Shown: positions 1-11,671, numbered from the stretch's first letter. The stretch is DNA of 64,000 nt from Lasiodiplodia sp. COLG20 (GCA_009801085.1 VNWV01000001.1:6820001-6884000); one strand, 5' to 3'. Notes: a model not told the origin generated them from the letters alone. Translations and numbers: made by a program.

Positions 1-336
1 GTGGGAAGCTTTCCGAGCGTAAGTACAAGCATTCCTTGGTAAATGTGGCACACGCTGATACTTTCGTTCTAGCCTTGCGGAAGACTACAATTTGGAATTG
101 CAATATCGAAAGCCGTTCAATGAGGTCTGGGACGAAGAGAACGGCGACCCCATCCTTGGGCCCTTGAGCGAGCGCATGGGTGTCAGAGGCAGAGATCGCG
201 GTCCTCTACTGATCAGTGATGAGGAGATGGAAGCCGCAAGTAAGACTCCACACGTATTAGGGAAACAACCGCCTTTTCCATACTAACGCCATTTAACGCA
301 GGCTTCTACCACGCCTTCTGCTTCTATAAAGTCTAG
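1..336 (+). CDS. ABD1: mRNA cap guanine-N7 methyltransferase, C-terminal end (partial)
   Basis: This is the 3' end of a gene that starts before the window. Three exon pieces are visible (1-18, 73-240, 302-336) with introns at 19-72 and 241-301, giving a C-terminus of about 73 residues that ends FYHAFCFYKV and stops at 334-336. The stretch with YNLELQYRKPF, a PLSERMGV block and a DEEMEAASFYHAFCFYKV tail matches what I recall of the C-terminus of fungal Abd1 enzymes, which methylate the 5' guanosine cap of mRNA in the nucleus using S-adenosylmethionine. The methyltransferase core and SAM motifs are outside the window, so the identity rests on the tail alone. The splice sites (GTAAGT...TAG, GTAAGA...CAG) keep the frame open, which supports the exon model. 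Confidence 0.75.
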
Positions 337-1378
337 AAGTCAACTCAAACCAATTCTATATGGGCGTCGGCCATCCTTTTTGCATCCTCTTTTGGCTTGG
401 TCCTTACCAACCTCATCCTGCTTCCGACTCGGATCCTTGCGCATTGATGATTGTTTTACTTGATAGTCTAAGCAATCATCAGCATTAGACACGGCTCACG
501 CTCCGTCTTTGTAAATTATATAAGAGCCTCCACGAGCTTGATCCACTGTCGATAGTGCCTGCAAGCTTGTTTCATGAGCAGTCACAAAGGTCTGGTGTAG
601 CGGCCCCCGTTACACATGCCTTATGACTTGCCGACTGTGACTACATGACAGTCATTGCTCCTGCTCCTGCTCCTTCTCCAGACTACTATCTCGGTCGCCT
701 CCCAGGCTCAGCTGCTCAGATGCACGGATTGGGCACACTCGATATCAAAGCAGAGTGTGAATGCGGAAGATATGCCAGCTGAAGAAATTATGTAATTCAA
801 CTTGAAGAGTAAAATATTTCTGCACCACATCATACATACAAGATTGGTTTGCGATAGGGAGCCGGCACTTGAAAAGTTCATAGACATCAATCTAACGATT
901 GTTTCAACAGAGGATCTAGACGGCATCTCCAAATACCCTGACTTCATTGCAGTAGTAAGTGAGCCGAATTTAATTATTCTAATTATACGTCGTAAACCAA
1001 AGGCTCCCTCTTTACCTCAATATCAAGTATGGTGTTTGTTGAAGTACGAAGAGCCGCACGTAGTATTTACCCAGAATAGAAGGCCTATTTGGCCTTGGTC
1101 ACACCTCTAATTGTATATAGTCTCTGCTGGTCACGAATTATGGTTTCCATAATATTAGAGGCGTTGTGGGAGATGATATTCATCGTATTCTCGAAGTTCT
1201 TTAACTTCTTACATATGATTTTAAGTAGAGTTAACGAGTAGGCGCGATCTCTCTGAACTACTTACTAGGGTTTCAAAGTAGGGGTGCTTAGATTAGCGCC
1301 ATGCTCTAGTAGTTGTAGAAGCAGATTGAATCATAGGAGAAATGGTTTTATTCCTGCGAATGGGTGAGCCTAAAGCTC
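337..1378. other. intergenic, no gene recognised
   Basis: About 1 kb of fairly AT-rich sequence between the cap methyltransferase end and a small membrane-protein gene on the other strand. One plus-strand open stretch (about 802-955, encoding EKFIDINLTIVSTEDLDG) is followed by a donor-like GTAAGT at 955-960 and could be an exon or relic, but I find no partner exon or family match. Confidence 0.4.
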
Positions 1379-1862
1379 TCAAAATCTATAGCTGACGAGC
1401 ATGAAGGCTGACATCGTGGCCACTACCAATGTTGCCAAACCGATCCACTGAGGACTTCCAGTTGTTTGTAGATAGAACTGGGTCGCCAAGGATCCTGCAA
1501 CACCAATGTATGACCAAACCAGCGCTATCACTAATTGTCCACTGTCTGAATGAATCCAAAACCTCCCATCATCCTCGTGCTGGAATGCTAAAACCACACA
1601 TGCGACCGTGATTCCAGTAAAGGCGAGGGCCCATGGGGTGACGATTTGGAAGAAGTAATCTGGCTCCGAGGGTTGTTGGGGTTCATCGATTGAGTCTGTC
1701 ATGTCGATGAAAGTAGGCAAATCGAATCCAAATTCGGTCTGAGTCGCTATAGAAAATTAGCTTGAGCTTCACTTAAAGTATACTAAAACACTTACAGGTT
1801 AGGTCTAGGCTTTGTGGTTTCTCAGACTTGGAGTCTGTTTGCTGCCGAAATGTCGAGTCCAT
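1379..1862 (-). CDS. small three-helix membrane protein, unknown function
   Basis: Two exons (1862-1796 and 1746-1379) joined across a 49-nt GT-AG intron give 144 residues. The reading frame enters exon 2 upstream of an internal ATG, so a model starting at that ATG would lose the N-terminus. An acidic, polar N-terminal half is followed by three hydrophobic helices (PWALAFTGITVACVVLAF, LVIALVWSYIGVAGSLATQF, IGLATLVVATMSAFMLVSY) ending two residues before the stop. No family is recognised. Exon 1 is open upstream to 2051, so an earlier start is possible, but the extra residues look unlike a signal or helix. The position between a conserved housekeeping gene and a gene-poor stretch says nothing about its role. 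Confidence 0.55.
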
Positions 1863-3799
1863 GGCGAGAGGGTATTGAAAAGACCTAGTTGGCTTCAAGG
1901 TGACTTTAAGTTGTCTTCGGTAATTGCGTTGGGGAACTCGCAACCCATATATTTGGTGGTTGCAGTCTTTTAGGGCGTCCTTTCTAGCGAAGTATGGGAC
2001 TGGCGCCCTTGGCAGCGAACCATGGGACTGACGCACTTGCCAGCGAATCATGTTGTGAATGATCCGAAAAGAAAACCAGACCGCTGCACTGCGGTCTATG
2101 AGAACGTAGTCTAGTTATGGTTCATCATACAGGGCATGAGACTTTCACAAAATATCGTAGGTAGTTGAAATTATTATCCAGATGTAGATGTAGATTTAAT
2201 AAGTCAACATCTACGTCCGGATGGTAGCCTCAGCCACCCACTCAAATGGAGCTTAGATGCTAATATAAATTAATTACGATAGCTCAGATCTTTTGGCAAC
2301 CACTTTGTAGGTGAGAATATTCCTATTGCACTCAGGTTACAGTGCTTTAGAAGCCGCAGCCAACACAAGACCAACGCTAGACTTTTGAAGAAGGGCGATA
2401 GTAGTAATCGAACCATAGTGCACCACTTCAGAGGAATTATCTCAGAGATGCACAGTACAACATGAAGATGCCATGATCAGTCGAGCTCGCAATGACTATC
2501 TATTGTTGTAATTTTGGAGACAGGGATCGCGGATCGAAGCATCAAAGTCGCTGGATTTTATTGGACATCATTACTCCCACGATTCTTCCGCTGACCATCG
2601 TCTACATCCCGCATGTCATTGAATATTCGCCATCAGCCCGCTTTTTCAATGCGTGAGCTCTTCGCTGGTTGATAATATAATTTTTTCTAACAAGCTGGTG
2701 AGTCTGCTGCAGAGCTGCCATATTTTGAAAGTATTCAATGTGTATCGCGAAGCAACTGAAAGTCTGCGAGTATGAGCGGAAAATCTCTTCCGGATTTCTC
2801 CATCGGCTTTTCAAGAGAATCGCACGGACGAGTTATGACGATCGTTTTGCCATATCTGGCGCACGAAGTGTGACATTCTGGGCGTGATTCGACGAGAAAG
2901 CGGCACGGGGATAATTCATTCAATCGTTCCGGGCGCAGTCAGGTACAAGACCCAGGTCGATGAGCGGCCCAGACACACTGGTCGCGGGCATCGGTAGTTG
3001 TAGTTACCACAAGGTTGATTCGGTTTGGGGAAGGTGCCGAAACAGGTAAGGCGTCAAGGCCCAGCATGCTCGCAATGCCGATCCAGAATCACATCATCTC
3101 AAGCCGCCGACGGCAGTGCGCACCAACCCCGCAACTCTTTTTGCCAGCCTGCCCCGCCAATGGCTGGAGTCCCTCAAGCACTGACAAGACATTCTCTGCC
3201 GAACCACTTGGCTTTTCTTACGATGAGACTATTCATCCCGCTTCTGATGTCAGGCCGAGCGGCCGGGGTGGCCGTTGCGCCCAGCATTTTGGCTGCTATC
3301 CTCTTCACTTTTCTCTTACTCCATCCACTCCGCCCTTTCTCGACCTTTCTCCGGTTTCTCCTGCCTCAGTCGAGTCGTCATCAACGGACCGAGAAACGTG
3401 GTGTGTGGGGTTTAGTCGATCTTATTGAATTTCGTCCTTCCCCATTGGATGGATAGGACCGTTTGCCCAGCAAGCACGTTATCGCCGCCCGCAAATAAGT
3501 AGTATACTTCTTCTCCGGACGTAGCTGCTTCCACCCTTTTACACATTCCCTCCGGCAGGCTCGCCGCTGCTGTCATTTCGCACAGTAGTCTCGTCATCGC
3601 TCCAAGCCCGCGCCCACCCTCGGCTTGAAAACCTGCTCGGTTGGAAAAAGGGCTGGGTCCGCCACCGGTCGCTATCTTCCATCCTTATTTCGACGATATC
3701 CCGTCCCTTTCCTGCGCACTCTGTGTTGTTCTGCCTAGAACCCCTTGTGACTACCACAGCGCTACTGTCACAGCTTGTTGGTTGCAGTATAAAAACAAC
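1863..3799. other. intergenic with hairpin copy, no gene recognised
   Basis: Almost 2 kb between the small membrane protein and the first MFS transporter. The left half is AT-rich and holds hairpin copy A (2158-2240). The right half (about 3000-3790) is GC/CT-rich and is probably the promoter and 5' leader of the transporter. Overlapping open frames at 3015-3456 lack family similarity and look like chance. Confidence 0.5.
2158..2240. repeat. 83-bp palindromic element, copy A (decayed)
   Basis: An 83-bp inverted repeat with 24-nt arms at 2158-2181 and 2217-2240 and a 35-nt centre. The arms differ at nine positions, all transitions. Against copy B, all six changes in the left arm are C to T or G to A, the pattern expected of RIP-like mutation or cytosine deamination. 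The same 83-bp layout recurs at 37575 and 63248. The 3' extension shared by those two copies is not visible here. Confidence 0.75.
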
Positions 3800-5604
3800 A
3801 TGGCAGACTCAGTACCCGAAAATGAAAAGAAGGTCGAGCAGAGGCCTGAAGGTGACGCTGCTTCCTCGCCAGTGGATTCCGACATCGAATTAGAAGCGAG
3901 CAGCATCAACGAGAAGGCGCTGCTGAGGAAGCTGGATATCAAACTTCTTCCTGGGCTTGTGGTTCTCTATTTGCTTTCTTTCTTGGACCGGAGCAATGGT
4001 CAGTAACTTGAGACGACGGACCAACCTGAGAGTAGCTCGAAAACTAACGGTTCGAAAAGTTGCCAACGCCCGTTTGGAAGGACTGACAGAAGACCTTGGA
4101 ATGAGTGAGTCCTGAGTCGTCATCGTGTTCAGATAAATAGGACAAGCTAATGTACCACAGCCGGAAACCAGTACCTGACATCTCTTACGCTGTACTTCAT
4201 CGGCTACGTATTGTTCGAAGTTAGTTCACCTGCCAATCATGCCGTCCTCCTGCAGTTACACCGACATAGAACTACGACACCACCGTGCTTGGGGAGCCGA
4301 GTGCTAATGACTTTCTCGAAATGAACAGATTCCCTGCAACATCATCCTCAAGCGCACGACTCCTAAAATCTGGCTCCCGACGCTCACTCTACTCTGGGGG
4401 ATCGTGTCCACCCTCATGGGCATCACGCAGAATTTGTCCGGCTTCTTCGCAGTGCGCTTCTTCCTCGGTGTTGCCGAAAGCGGTCTCTTTCCAGGCGTTG
4501 TCTTCTACTTGTCCATGTGGTACAAGCGCCATGAGAGGGTGTACCGCGTAGCACTATTTTTCAGCGCAGCGAGTTTAGCTGGCGCATTTGGAGGAATCCT
4601 GGCATACGTGAGTCCCTTCCCTCTCACATCGTATCCTGCCATCCAACATCAAGACGTCTCAACCCTCAACAACCTCCCACTAACCCCACCCCCAGGGCAT
4701 CGGCAAAATGAAAGGCGTCGGCGGCCTCAACGGCTGGCGCTGGATCTTCATCATCGAAGGGCTCCTCACCGTCGTCATCTCGCTCCTGGCCTACCTCTTC
4801 ATCTCCAACTACCCCTCCACCGCGCCCTTCCTCACCCCGAAAGAACGCACCTACATCTCCGCCCGACTAACCACCGACTCGGACGCGACCGCCGCCGAGC
4901 CCTTCTCCTGGGCCGCCGTCTTCCGCTGCCTGCGCGACCCGAAATGCTGGCTGTACGGGCTAGCCTTCCACACGCTCTCCCTCCCCCTCTACACCCTCTC
5001 CCTCTTCCTCCCCTCCATCATCAAATCCCTCGGCTACACCGCCGCGCGCGCGCAGCTCCTCTCCGTGCCCCCCTACGCCCTCGCCACCCTCCTCACCGTC
5101 GCCGTCGCATACTTCTCCGAACGCCTACACCTACGCGCCCCCTTCATCCTCGCCTCCAGCACCTGCGGCGTCGTCGGCTACGCCATCCTGCTCGGCAACC
5201 CCGACCCCGTCGCCCGCCCCGGCGTGTCGTACGTCGGGACGTTTTTTGCCGCGGCGGGGATATATCCGGCGACGGCGCTGGCGCTGGCGTGGCCGGCGAT
5301 GAACGTCGCGGGCCAGACGAAGCGCGCGACGGCGTGCGCGCTGCAGATTAGCGTGGGCAATTTGGGGGCGGTGTTGGGGACGCAGTTGTACAGGCCGGCG
5401 ACGGCGCCGCGGTACGTGCTCGGGCATGCGTTTGCGTTGGGGTATATGGCGGCGAATGTGGTTGTTGTGGCGGTGCTGTGGTGGGTGTTGGCGAGGGAGA
5501 ATCGGAGGAGGGAGGAGGCGGAGACGCAGGAGGTGGTGGGGGCGGAGAGGGGCGAGGAGCAGGTTAAGGGGGATGATGATGTGAGGTGGAGGTTTAATAT
5601 CTGA
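3800..5604 (+). CDS. MFS transporter, allantoate permease (Dal5/Tna1-like) family
   Basis: A proton-coupled plasma-membrane permease of the anion:cation symporter group, whose members carry allantoate, nicotinate, biotin-type or other organic anions; the substrate cannot be read from sequence. Five exons (3800-3998, 4060-4104, 4161-4219, 4329-4607, 4696-5604) encode 496 residues, the usual length. Family landmarks are LDRSNVANARLEGLTEDL after helix 1, GNQYLTSLTLYFIGYVLFE in helix 2, GVAESGLFPGVVFYLSMWY in helix 4, GWRWIFIIEGLLT in helix 6, and a charged cytosolic tail. The start is the first ATG, followed by an acidic polar leader. A TATAAAA lies only 12 nt before this ATG, too close to act as its TATA box, so it is probably chance. 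It is convergent with the next MFS gene. Confidence 0.88.
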
Positions 5605-6131
5605 AGGGATGTTTTTGGGTGTGGGGTGGAAAGGGGAATGGGTTTGTTGAAGCTTGGTGGTGGCTTTTTGGTGGAAGAGGTTGAGGAGTGATTGGTGGAT
5701 GGACGGAAGATGGGATGGAATATGACGGTGGTTCGGTCGTCTGCGTTACTGTTGGTGAGTGATGGTTTCCACTTTTGCTCTAATACCTGGATAGAGTTTT
5801 CATCCATCGTTAGAAGGAGGTAAATTGAGAATGTAGATCAACGCGATCAAGATGTCGTTCTTCTCTCAACACTTGCCGAAAAACCGGACGTGAAGTTGGA
5901 TCCAATTAGCAGTGGCACCACATAACAGATCAAGCCCACCGAATAATCAGCACAGGTTTGGATGGACAACGTCGAACATCTATAAGTGTACTGCGTCCCG
6001 AAGTCACCATTCCCTCATCCAACTTTTTCATTTCAACAACGTCTACCACAACAGGCGCGTACATACAAATACACCACCACCCACGCCCTCCATCCCATTC
6101 CCCCCCACCAAAAAAAAAAAAGAAAAAGAAA
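5605..6131. other. convergent intergenic region
   Basis: The shared 3' region of two convergent MFS genes. It holds a C-rich then A-rich low-complexity stretch (CCCCCCACC then a 12-nt A run at about 6111-6122, followed by AGAAAAAGAAA) just before the stop codon of the minus-strand gene. No gene or RNA recognised. Confidence 0.5.
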
Positions 6132-8029
6132 CTACGTCTTCACCGCCTCCACCCTCCCACCCGCATCACTCCCACTCTCCACCTCTGCTTCCCTCGCATC
6201 CTTCAACCCCATCAAACTCGTATCGAACCCGTTACTCTGCAGGTACTCGCGGAAGCGCACGTCCTCCTCGTCGATGGTGTCCTGGCCCACGTCGGGCAGG
6301 AAGAAGAGCGCGACGACGCCGGCGAAGATGGCGAGCGACGACGCGACCCAGAAGGGGTCTTGCCCCTTGCGCGTCGCGTTCGGCGCGTTGTCCTGGATCA
6401 CGGGGAACACCCACGTCCCGACGAAGGCGCCGATCTTGCCGATGGCGGCGGCGATGCCGTAGAATTGGCCGCTTTTTGGGGCGGGATCAGTAAGGGGAAA
6501 TGGGGGGGTGAGTGGTTTGGGAGTGTGTGGTGATGAAGGACGAGGGAAAACAACAAGACTCACCGTATGCTTGTGGCGCTGATCTTGCTTGCCATCAGGC
6601 CGATGTTGTCACCGGGCCCCATCTCGCCCAGGCTGAGGAAAATCCCGTAGACGACGCAGAAGGCGGCGATGTTCCCTGGCTTCTCGAGACTGGCGTAGCA
6701 ACCCGCCATGACGAAGCCGACGATGCCCTGCAGGATGACGCCCAGGGCGAGCGTGCGCTTCGGACCCAGCCACGGGATGTCGGCCAAGAACGAGCCGAGC
6801 ACGCAGCCGGGGATGTAGAAGAAGTTGATGAGGATGTTCCAGGCGAACGACTTCCACAGGCGCTCGTCGCTGCCGAGCAGGTTCGAGATGATGGTCGAGC
6901 TGTAGATGCCGAAGGCGTAGGCCGAGAAGTCGTAGATGAACCAGATGAGCGAGACGACGAAGAGCCGGAAGCCGTAGTATTTGAGCGCCAGCCAGTACGG
7001 CGTCGTCGTGTCGCGCATCGACTCGCGCTTGTAGGCCTCGGGCTCCTGCAGCTTGAGACGCAGCCAGAGCAGCGAGAGCGGCGGGATGATGCCGATGCCA
7101 AGGCAGATGCGCCATGCGGCGCGGAGGTGGTCTTCGGTCGTTGCGAGGACCTGGTGGTACGAGGCTTAGTAAACGGTTTGTTACTGAAGTTGATTATCAC
7201 TTACGACAATCAGGGGCACGATGGCAGCAACAACGAATCTAACAGGGATTGTCAGTCGTTGAAAAATTCTAGCGAGAGAGAAGAAACTCACCCGATATCG
7301 ATCTGGACGTTGGTGAACAGAATAAACCACCTGTTGCGAGTCCCACTCTTCAGTTCTCCAGTACTCTCTGCGCAACCAACACTGCCAGCGGGATACTCCC
7401 CACCAATACCAATTCCAAGGAAAAATCGATAAGCAGTCAGCGCCGCAAAGAGGCCACCAACATTACCTCCAGCGCCATAGGATGCAGTGCCGAGAATGGC
7501 GAAGAGAATGATGATCAAGGTGGAAGCCATGAGGGACCACTTGCGGGAGAAATGGTCGCTGGTGTAGCCGAAGAAGAGCATACCGACGACGGTGCCGGCG
7601 AAAGTGATGGACGAGACATTGTTCTGAGCGCTGCTGTTGGCGTAAGTTGTCGGGTAGATTTTGGCAAGCATGGTGTTGACGGATCCAATGACCTATCCAC
7701 GGCAAAAAGCAAATGCGGTTTGGTTAGCGTTCAGAGTTCTGTTCACAGCTATTCAGCAAGGGATTGGCTGCGCTTGGGCTGATCGGTCACGCGTCGGGGT
7801 GGTGGCTGGGCTCACGTTGTTCAGGTATCCGTCACTGAACAGACCTGTGCTACGTCAGTGCTAGTGCAATCAGACTTGTTGGTTGGGCGCGCGCACCTGC
7901 TCCGCAGGCAATGACGGGCCAGAGTCTCTCCCAGCGACCTTTCTCGGTGGCGGCATAGCTGTTGCGTCGGGGCTCTGAATCGAAGTTGGTGTCGCTTTGG
8001 GGCCCGGTTTTTGCTGCGTTGGGTTCCAT
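6132..8029 (-). CDS. MFS transporter, Git1-like glycerophosphodiester / phosphate:H+ symporter family
   Basis: A plasma-membrane symporter related to yeast Git1, which imports glycerophosphoinositol and glycerophosphocholine; phosphate transporters of the Pho84 type are more distant relatives. Six exons (8029-7897, 7844-7816, 7692-7292, 7238-7205, 7150-6564, 6471-6132) encode 507 residues. The 29-nt second exon (LFSDGYLNN) and 34-nt fourth exon (FVVAAIVPLIV) are essential to keep frame. Landmarks are ACGAGLFSDGYLNNVIGSVN in helix 1, FFGYTSDHFSRKW after helix 2, GIGIGGEYPAGS in helix 4, IWFIYDFSAYAFGIYSS, and a second-half GPGDNIGLMASK. The tail is acidic. The start is the first ATG, preceding a polar N-terminus. 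The substrate is inferred from family only. Confidence 0.88.
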
Positions 8030-9382
8030 GGTTGGAGAGGACGGTAGATGCACTCGCAGGCACAGCAAGGGCGAGAGATGGGGAGAAAAGGCAGGCGCGA
8101 CACAAACGCCCGACAGCCGTTAAGGTCTGGACGGCAGTGGCGCGTTTGGTGGAGAGGCAAGGTCTTAGATTGGGCGGAGCCAGAACCGTCGGCAGACAAG
8201 AAGCAATCAATGGGAATATATATTCTTTGGCGACGTCAGGCCGAGGCTTGCGGCACAGTTGCGATAGCGCGAGAAAGTGGGAATGGAGGAAGAAGGAAGA
8301 GGTTTAGGCGGAGGATTTTGGGGTGGGCTGCAGGGTTGCAGCGGCGATAGGCGGCGCATCACACGCATGCATTGCATCTCTCCCTCGGTCGATGCCCCGC
8401 CACGGCCGTCTCTCTTGCTCTGCCCCGAACCGGCAAGGCGCCCCGCCTGTGCACGGCTGGAGAAGGGCGCAGAAAGAGGGAGTATCAGCCGCACAGCGTG
8501 CCGCCCCGGCGCTCGCCAATTCGCCAGGTTCCGCGCTTTGCGACTTCGGTGGGGTTGCCATGGGTGAGACATGTTCGGGGACTACCGTAGCACTGCTTAC
8601 CGCCAGCCTGGGTGCGGCGTGCCGTTGCTTCGATAAACGACCAAAAATCTTTCACATTAGTCGCTTTGCCCGCGCTTCGTCAGATGCGTGGAGAACATCC
8701 GTGCAGGCCTGGCCCTTGACTCGATCTCATACATACCTGCTCGCTCTTTCTTCGACGTCAAAGAGCTCAGCACCTGTTTCTACACCGGCGTCAGTGGCGA
8801 GCGAGGAAAAGGAATAGCTGGGCGCCACGGCGGGATGGCGGCTCAAGCCTCGCCCGCTTCTTCGCGGGCCTGGGCGAAGCTTGGTTCGAGAGTCCCTGCC
8901 GATGTTCCCGATTGCTGCTAAACGAACGACTCGAACTCGATCCTCTTGTCCAATTGATCCAACACGAGCGTGATCGGCTCTTGCCCATCATACGGAAAAA
9001 AAAAAAATAATTATGCGTACGTACTCGCGACCCGATCTGCGTTCCTCTTCCTCCGCTTACTGATGCATCCGTGACCCGAGATAAGCCTTCCCTCGCTATC
9101 GGCTTACACATTGCCGAACCTCAGCCCATTTCCAAGGCACTCCCTCTCGAACACAGTATGTCGAGAAATCTCCAATTCGTAACCAGAACATAGTCATCCA
9201 ATCTCACAAAAGCAACAACACCGCAATAACTCTCAACCAAGCACAAGCTTCATTACCCGGGTATATAGAAAACTTTTTTGATCTTCCCAGAACACATGTC
9301 CCTGAAAAACGAGCCACCCAATACACACAACACACAAAACGCCCTACATATGCATATACACAAAAAATGAAACACCACCCCT
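8030..9382. other. intergenic, promoter side of the Git1-like gene
   Basis: About 1.35 kb, GC-rich next to the Git1-like start (8030-8950) and more AT-rich toward the ENP2 stop, with a 13-nt A run near 8996. Several overlapping open frames on both strands at 8011-8921 have no recognisable domain and look like GC-driven shadows. No RNA gene seen. Confidence 0.5.
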
Positions 9383-11671
9383 CTACATCTTCCTAAAAGT
9401 GTTTCCACTCGCGCTCCTCCTGTCCATCCTCTTCCGACTCCTGCCACTCTCCCCCTCATCACCACCCTCGCTAGGGCCGCGCTGCGGCTTCTCCCTACCC
9501 TTGGGCGCGAACGTGATCTCCCTCTCGCCGACGACAGTGGCACCTCTGGCAGCGCCGCCGCCGCTCCTGGGCTTGTCTTTCAAGTTTGCGGCGCGGGCGC
9601 CAAAAGACTTGTCGCGGTGGGTCTGCGACGGCTTCTTCTTGGACGACGACACGACCATCTGCGGCATAGGGCGGTGGCCCGACTTCTTGTAGGTCGACGA
9701 CGAGATGCGGCCCGTGTCCTTTTCCTTCTCCTGTTGCTGCGGCGCGGCGTTCCATTTCTTCGCATCGCGGCGCTGGTCTGCAGTGTCGTCTTCGCTGCTG
9801 TCGTCGTCCTCGTCGGACGACGCGCCGTGACGGCGATCGTCGAGCGCCTCTTCCTCGACTGCAGTGAGGCCCTGCGGCTTGCGCGTGGGGTTGGTGCTCG
9901 GGTTGATGGAGTGGAACTCGCGGCTGCCCTCGTCGACCTCGAAGTCCTCGTCCTGGAAGAGCTGGGCGAAACGGGGGTCGCTGAGCAGGCGGGCGCCGAC
10001 GGGCTTGTTGGCGACGGCTGCCTCCTCCTCCTCGTCCGAGCCCCCAACATTTTCGTCGACCGGCTTCGATGGTGCTTGCACGGCGTCGGCGGCGTCGTCG
10101 CCGCCGCGCTCGAGCACGCGGCGCGCCTTGCGGCGCTCGTTCTTCTCTTCGCGCTCCTGTAACTTCTCTGCCAGCCGGCGGTTGACCTTGACTTGGGCCT
10201 TCTTGTTGCCGCGAATGCGGCTTTCGCGCTCTTTGTTGATGCGCTCCTGGATGCTCTTGGTGCGCTGCTCTTGCCACAGCTCCGGTTGGCTGATGAGGCG
10301 GGCTTCCTCGTACAGCTTCTGCGCGACGAAGTAACCGTGCATGTAAGGCCGCAGCAGGCTCGTCGTGCCGACCAGATGCGCCATGTTGAGTTGCTCCAGC
10401 TCCTTCAGAGTCAGGAACTTGTAGTTGTCGTAGATCTCGCCGGCCTTGTGACCGCCGAAGGCGTTAGGATCGTCCGGATCCTCGGCCATTTCTTCGACAA
10501 CGTTGTCCAGGAAAGCGCACCACTTGGGCGCTGGGCCGAGCTGGGGGATGAAGAAGCAGTGCTGCTGCTTGCCTTCGTTGGCGGTAAGGAGCATGCCGCT
10601 GTCCTTGACCCATTCGACGTGATGCATGTCCACAGCTGGCTCCACGTGTGTCCAGGGCTTGCCGTCTCTTTGATCCCAGATCTTGATGATACGCTTGTCC
10701 GACGTGAGGATCTTCGGTTCCGATGTTTGTTGCGCGGATCGGGTCTTCGATTGCAGGAAGATGATGTTCTGGATGGGCAAACCGAAACCCTGGTCTTTCT
10801 TCAAGAGAGGCACGGGAGAACGCAGATCGTACAGATGGACCAGGCCGTTGGAGGTACCAGAAGCAAGCGTGAGGCCGCTGCGGTCGAATTCGAGGGCGGT
10901 AATACCAACCTTCTCATCGCCATAAGATGCGTCCGGGGGAAGCGAGAGTATGCCAACACGGCTCCGCGACCTGGGATCCCAGAACTCGACTGTGCCTATT
11001 GACGTGCCGAAGCTCAGAAGGTTGTGCGACTCCTCAGCAATTCCTGCGACATTGACACTGCCGGTATTGATGCCACCCTGCAACGCTCCGCCGCCCATGC
11101 TTGTGTAGTCGTCGCCACCGACATCAATCTCAAACTGCTTCATAAAGCGTCCAATCTCCAAGTTCAGACGGAAGACCTCGCCCATGCCATCCTCATTGAC
11201 GCCGACTGCAGGGACGAGAGCCTCGGTGGAGCGGCGGTCGTACTTGAGATCGCGGCCATAGCGGGGTATACGGGTGGTATAATGAAGGCCGCCGGGGTTG
11301 TGGAACTCGAGGAAGCGGTCGGTTTGCAAGTGTAGCGACTTGGTGTAGTCTTCGGAGAGCAGCAAAAAAGTTTGGTTGATGGTGTTGGTGTGGCGGGCGT
11401 AGGACAGCGACAGGTGCGGCAGGTAGTGGGTGTGGATCTGCGGCTTGTAGGTGCCGGTGCTCATGAGCCAGTCGCCATCCTCGCTGGCGCGCACGCACTG
11501 GCTGGCCTCCTCGAACTCGAAGTCCTGCAGCAGCTCGATGCGATGGGCGTACTCGGCGTCCTGCTTCAGGCTGCGCTTGCGCTTGCGAGCCAGCCAATCG
11601 GGCAGCGGGCGGGCGGTGTCGGAGCCCGAGATGGTGTAGACGGGCACATCGGAGTGGTTGGTGACCTTCAT
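9383..11671 (-). CDS. ENP2: ENP2/NOL10 ribosome biogenesis factor, WD40-like
   Basis: A nucleolar component of the 90S pre-ribosome (SSU processome) needed for early 18S rRNA processing. A single exon encodes 762 residues. The N-terminus MKVTNHSDVPVYTISG followed by LPDWLARKRKRSLKQDAEY and RIELLQDFEFEEAS is the family signature. A beta-propeller-type region spans roughly residues 50-380 (GTYKPQIHTHYL, DRFLEFHNPGGLHYTTRIPR, LASGTSNGLVHLYDLRSP, SDKRIIKIWDQRDGKPW). Then comes the NUC153-like segment with SLLRPYMHGYFV, and a long charged tail of basic and acidic low complexity ending KRMDRRSASGNTFRKM. The frame is open for another 95 codons upstream, but the conserved N-terminus fixes the start at 11671. 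It is divergent from MED13 across 454 bp. Confidence 0.93.
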   Translation of the reverse strand: MKVTNHSDVPVYTISGSDTARPLPDWLARKRKRSLKQDAEYAHRIELLQDFEFEEASQCVRASEDGDWLMSTGTYKPQIHTHYLPHLSLSYARHTNTINQTFLLLSEDYTKSLHLQTDRFLEFHNPGGLHYTTRIPRYGRDLKYDRRSTEALVPAVGVNEDGMGEVFRLNLEIGRFMKQFEIDVGGDDYTSMGGGALQGGINTGSVNVAGIAEESHNLLSFGTSIGTVEFWDPRSRSRVGILSLPPDASYGDEKVGITALEFDRSGLTLASGTSNGLVHLYDLRSPVPLLKKDQGFGLPIQNIIFLQSKTRSAQQTSEPKILTSDKRIIKIWDQRDGKPWTHVEPAVDMHHVEWVKDSGMLLTANEGKQQHCFFIPQLGPAPKWCAFLDNVVEEMAEDPDDPNAFGGHKAGEIYDNYKFLTLKELEQLNMAHLVGTTSLLRPYMHGYFVAQKLYEEARLISQPELWQEQRTKSIQERINKERESRIRGNKKAQVKVNRRLAEKLQEREEKNERRKARRVLERGGDDAADAVQAPSKPVDENVGGSDEEEEAAVANKPVGARLLSDPRFAQLFQDEDFEVDEGSREFHSINPSTNPTRKPQGLTAVEEEALDDRRHGASSDEDDDSSEDDTADQRRDAKKWNAAPQQQEKEKDTGRISSSTYKKSGHRPMPQMVVSSSKKKPSQTHRDKSFGARAANLKDKPRSGGGAARGATVVGEREITFAPKGREKPQRGPSEGGDEGESGRSRKRMDRRSASGNTFRKM

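Noticed and set aside
3015..3456. Two overlapping open frames of about 140 codons before the first MFS gene
   Set aside because: No domain, both frames open at once in CT-rich DNA, and no splice link to the downstream gene.
3515..3537. A possible fourth hairpin arm (CCGGACGTAGCTGCTTCCACCC)
   Set aside because: It resembles one arm but lacks a second arm at the expected 59-bp offset and has an indel, so it is treated as chance.
4404..5351. A 315-codon plus-strand frame rich in Arg, Pro and His, and matching minus-strand frames
   Set aside because: It shadows exons 4-5 of the MFS transporter and runs through its intron. The true frame carries the transporter motifs.
9495..10277. Long Arg-rich frames on both strands at 9495-11755
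   Set aside because: These overlap the ENP2 coding exon in other frames and show only low-complexity Arg/Ala sequence.
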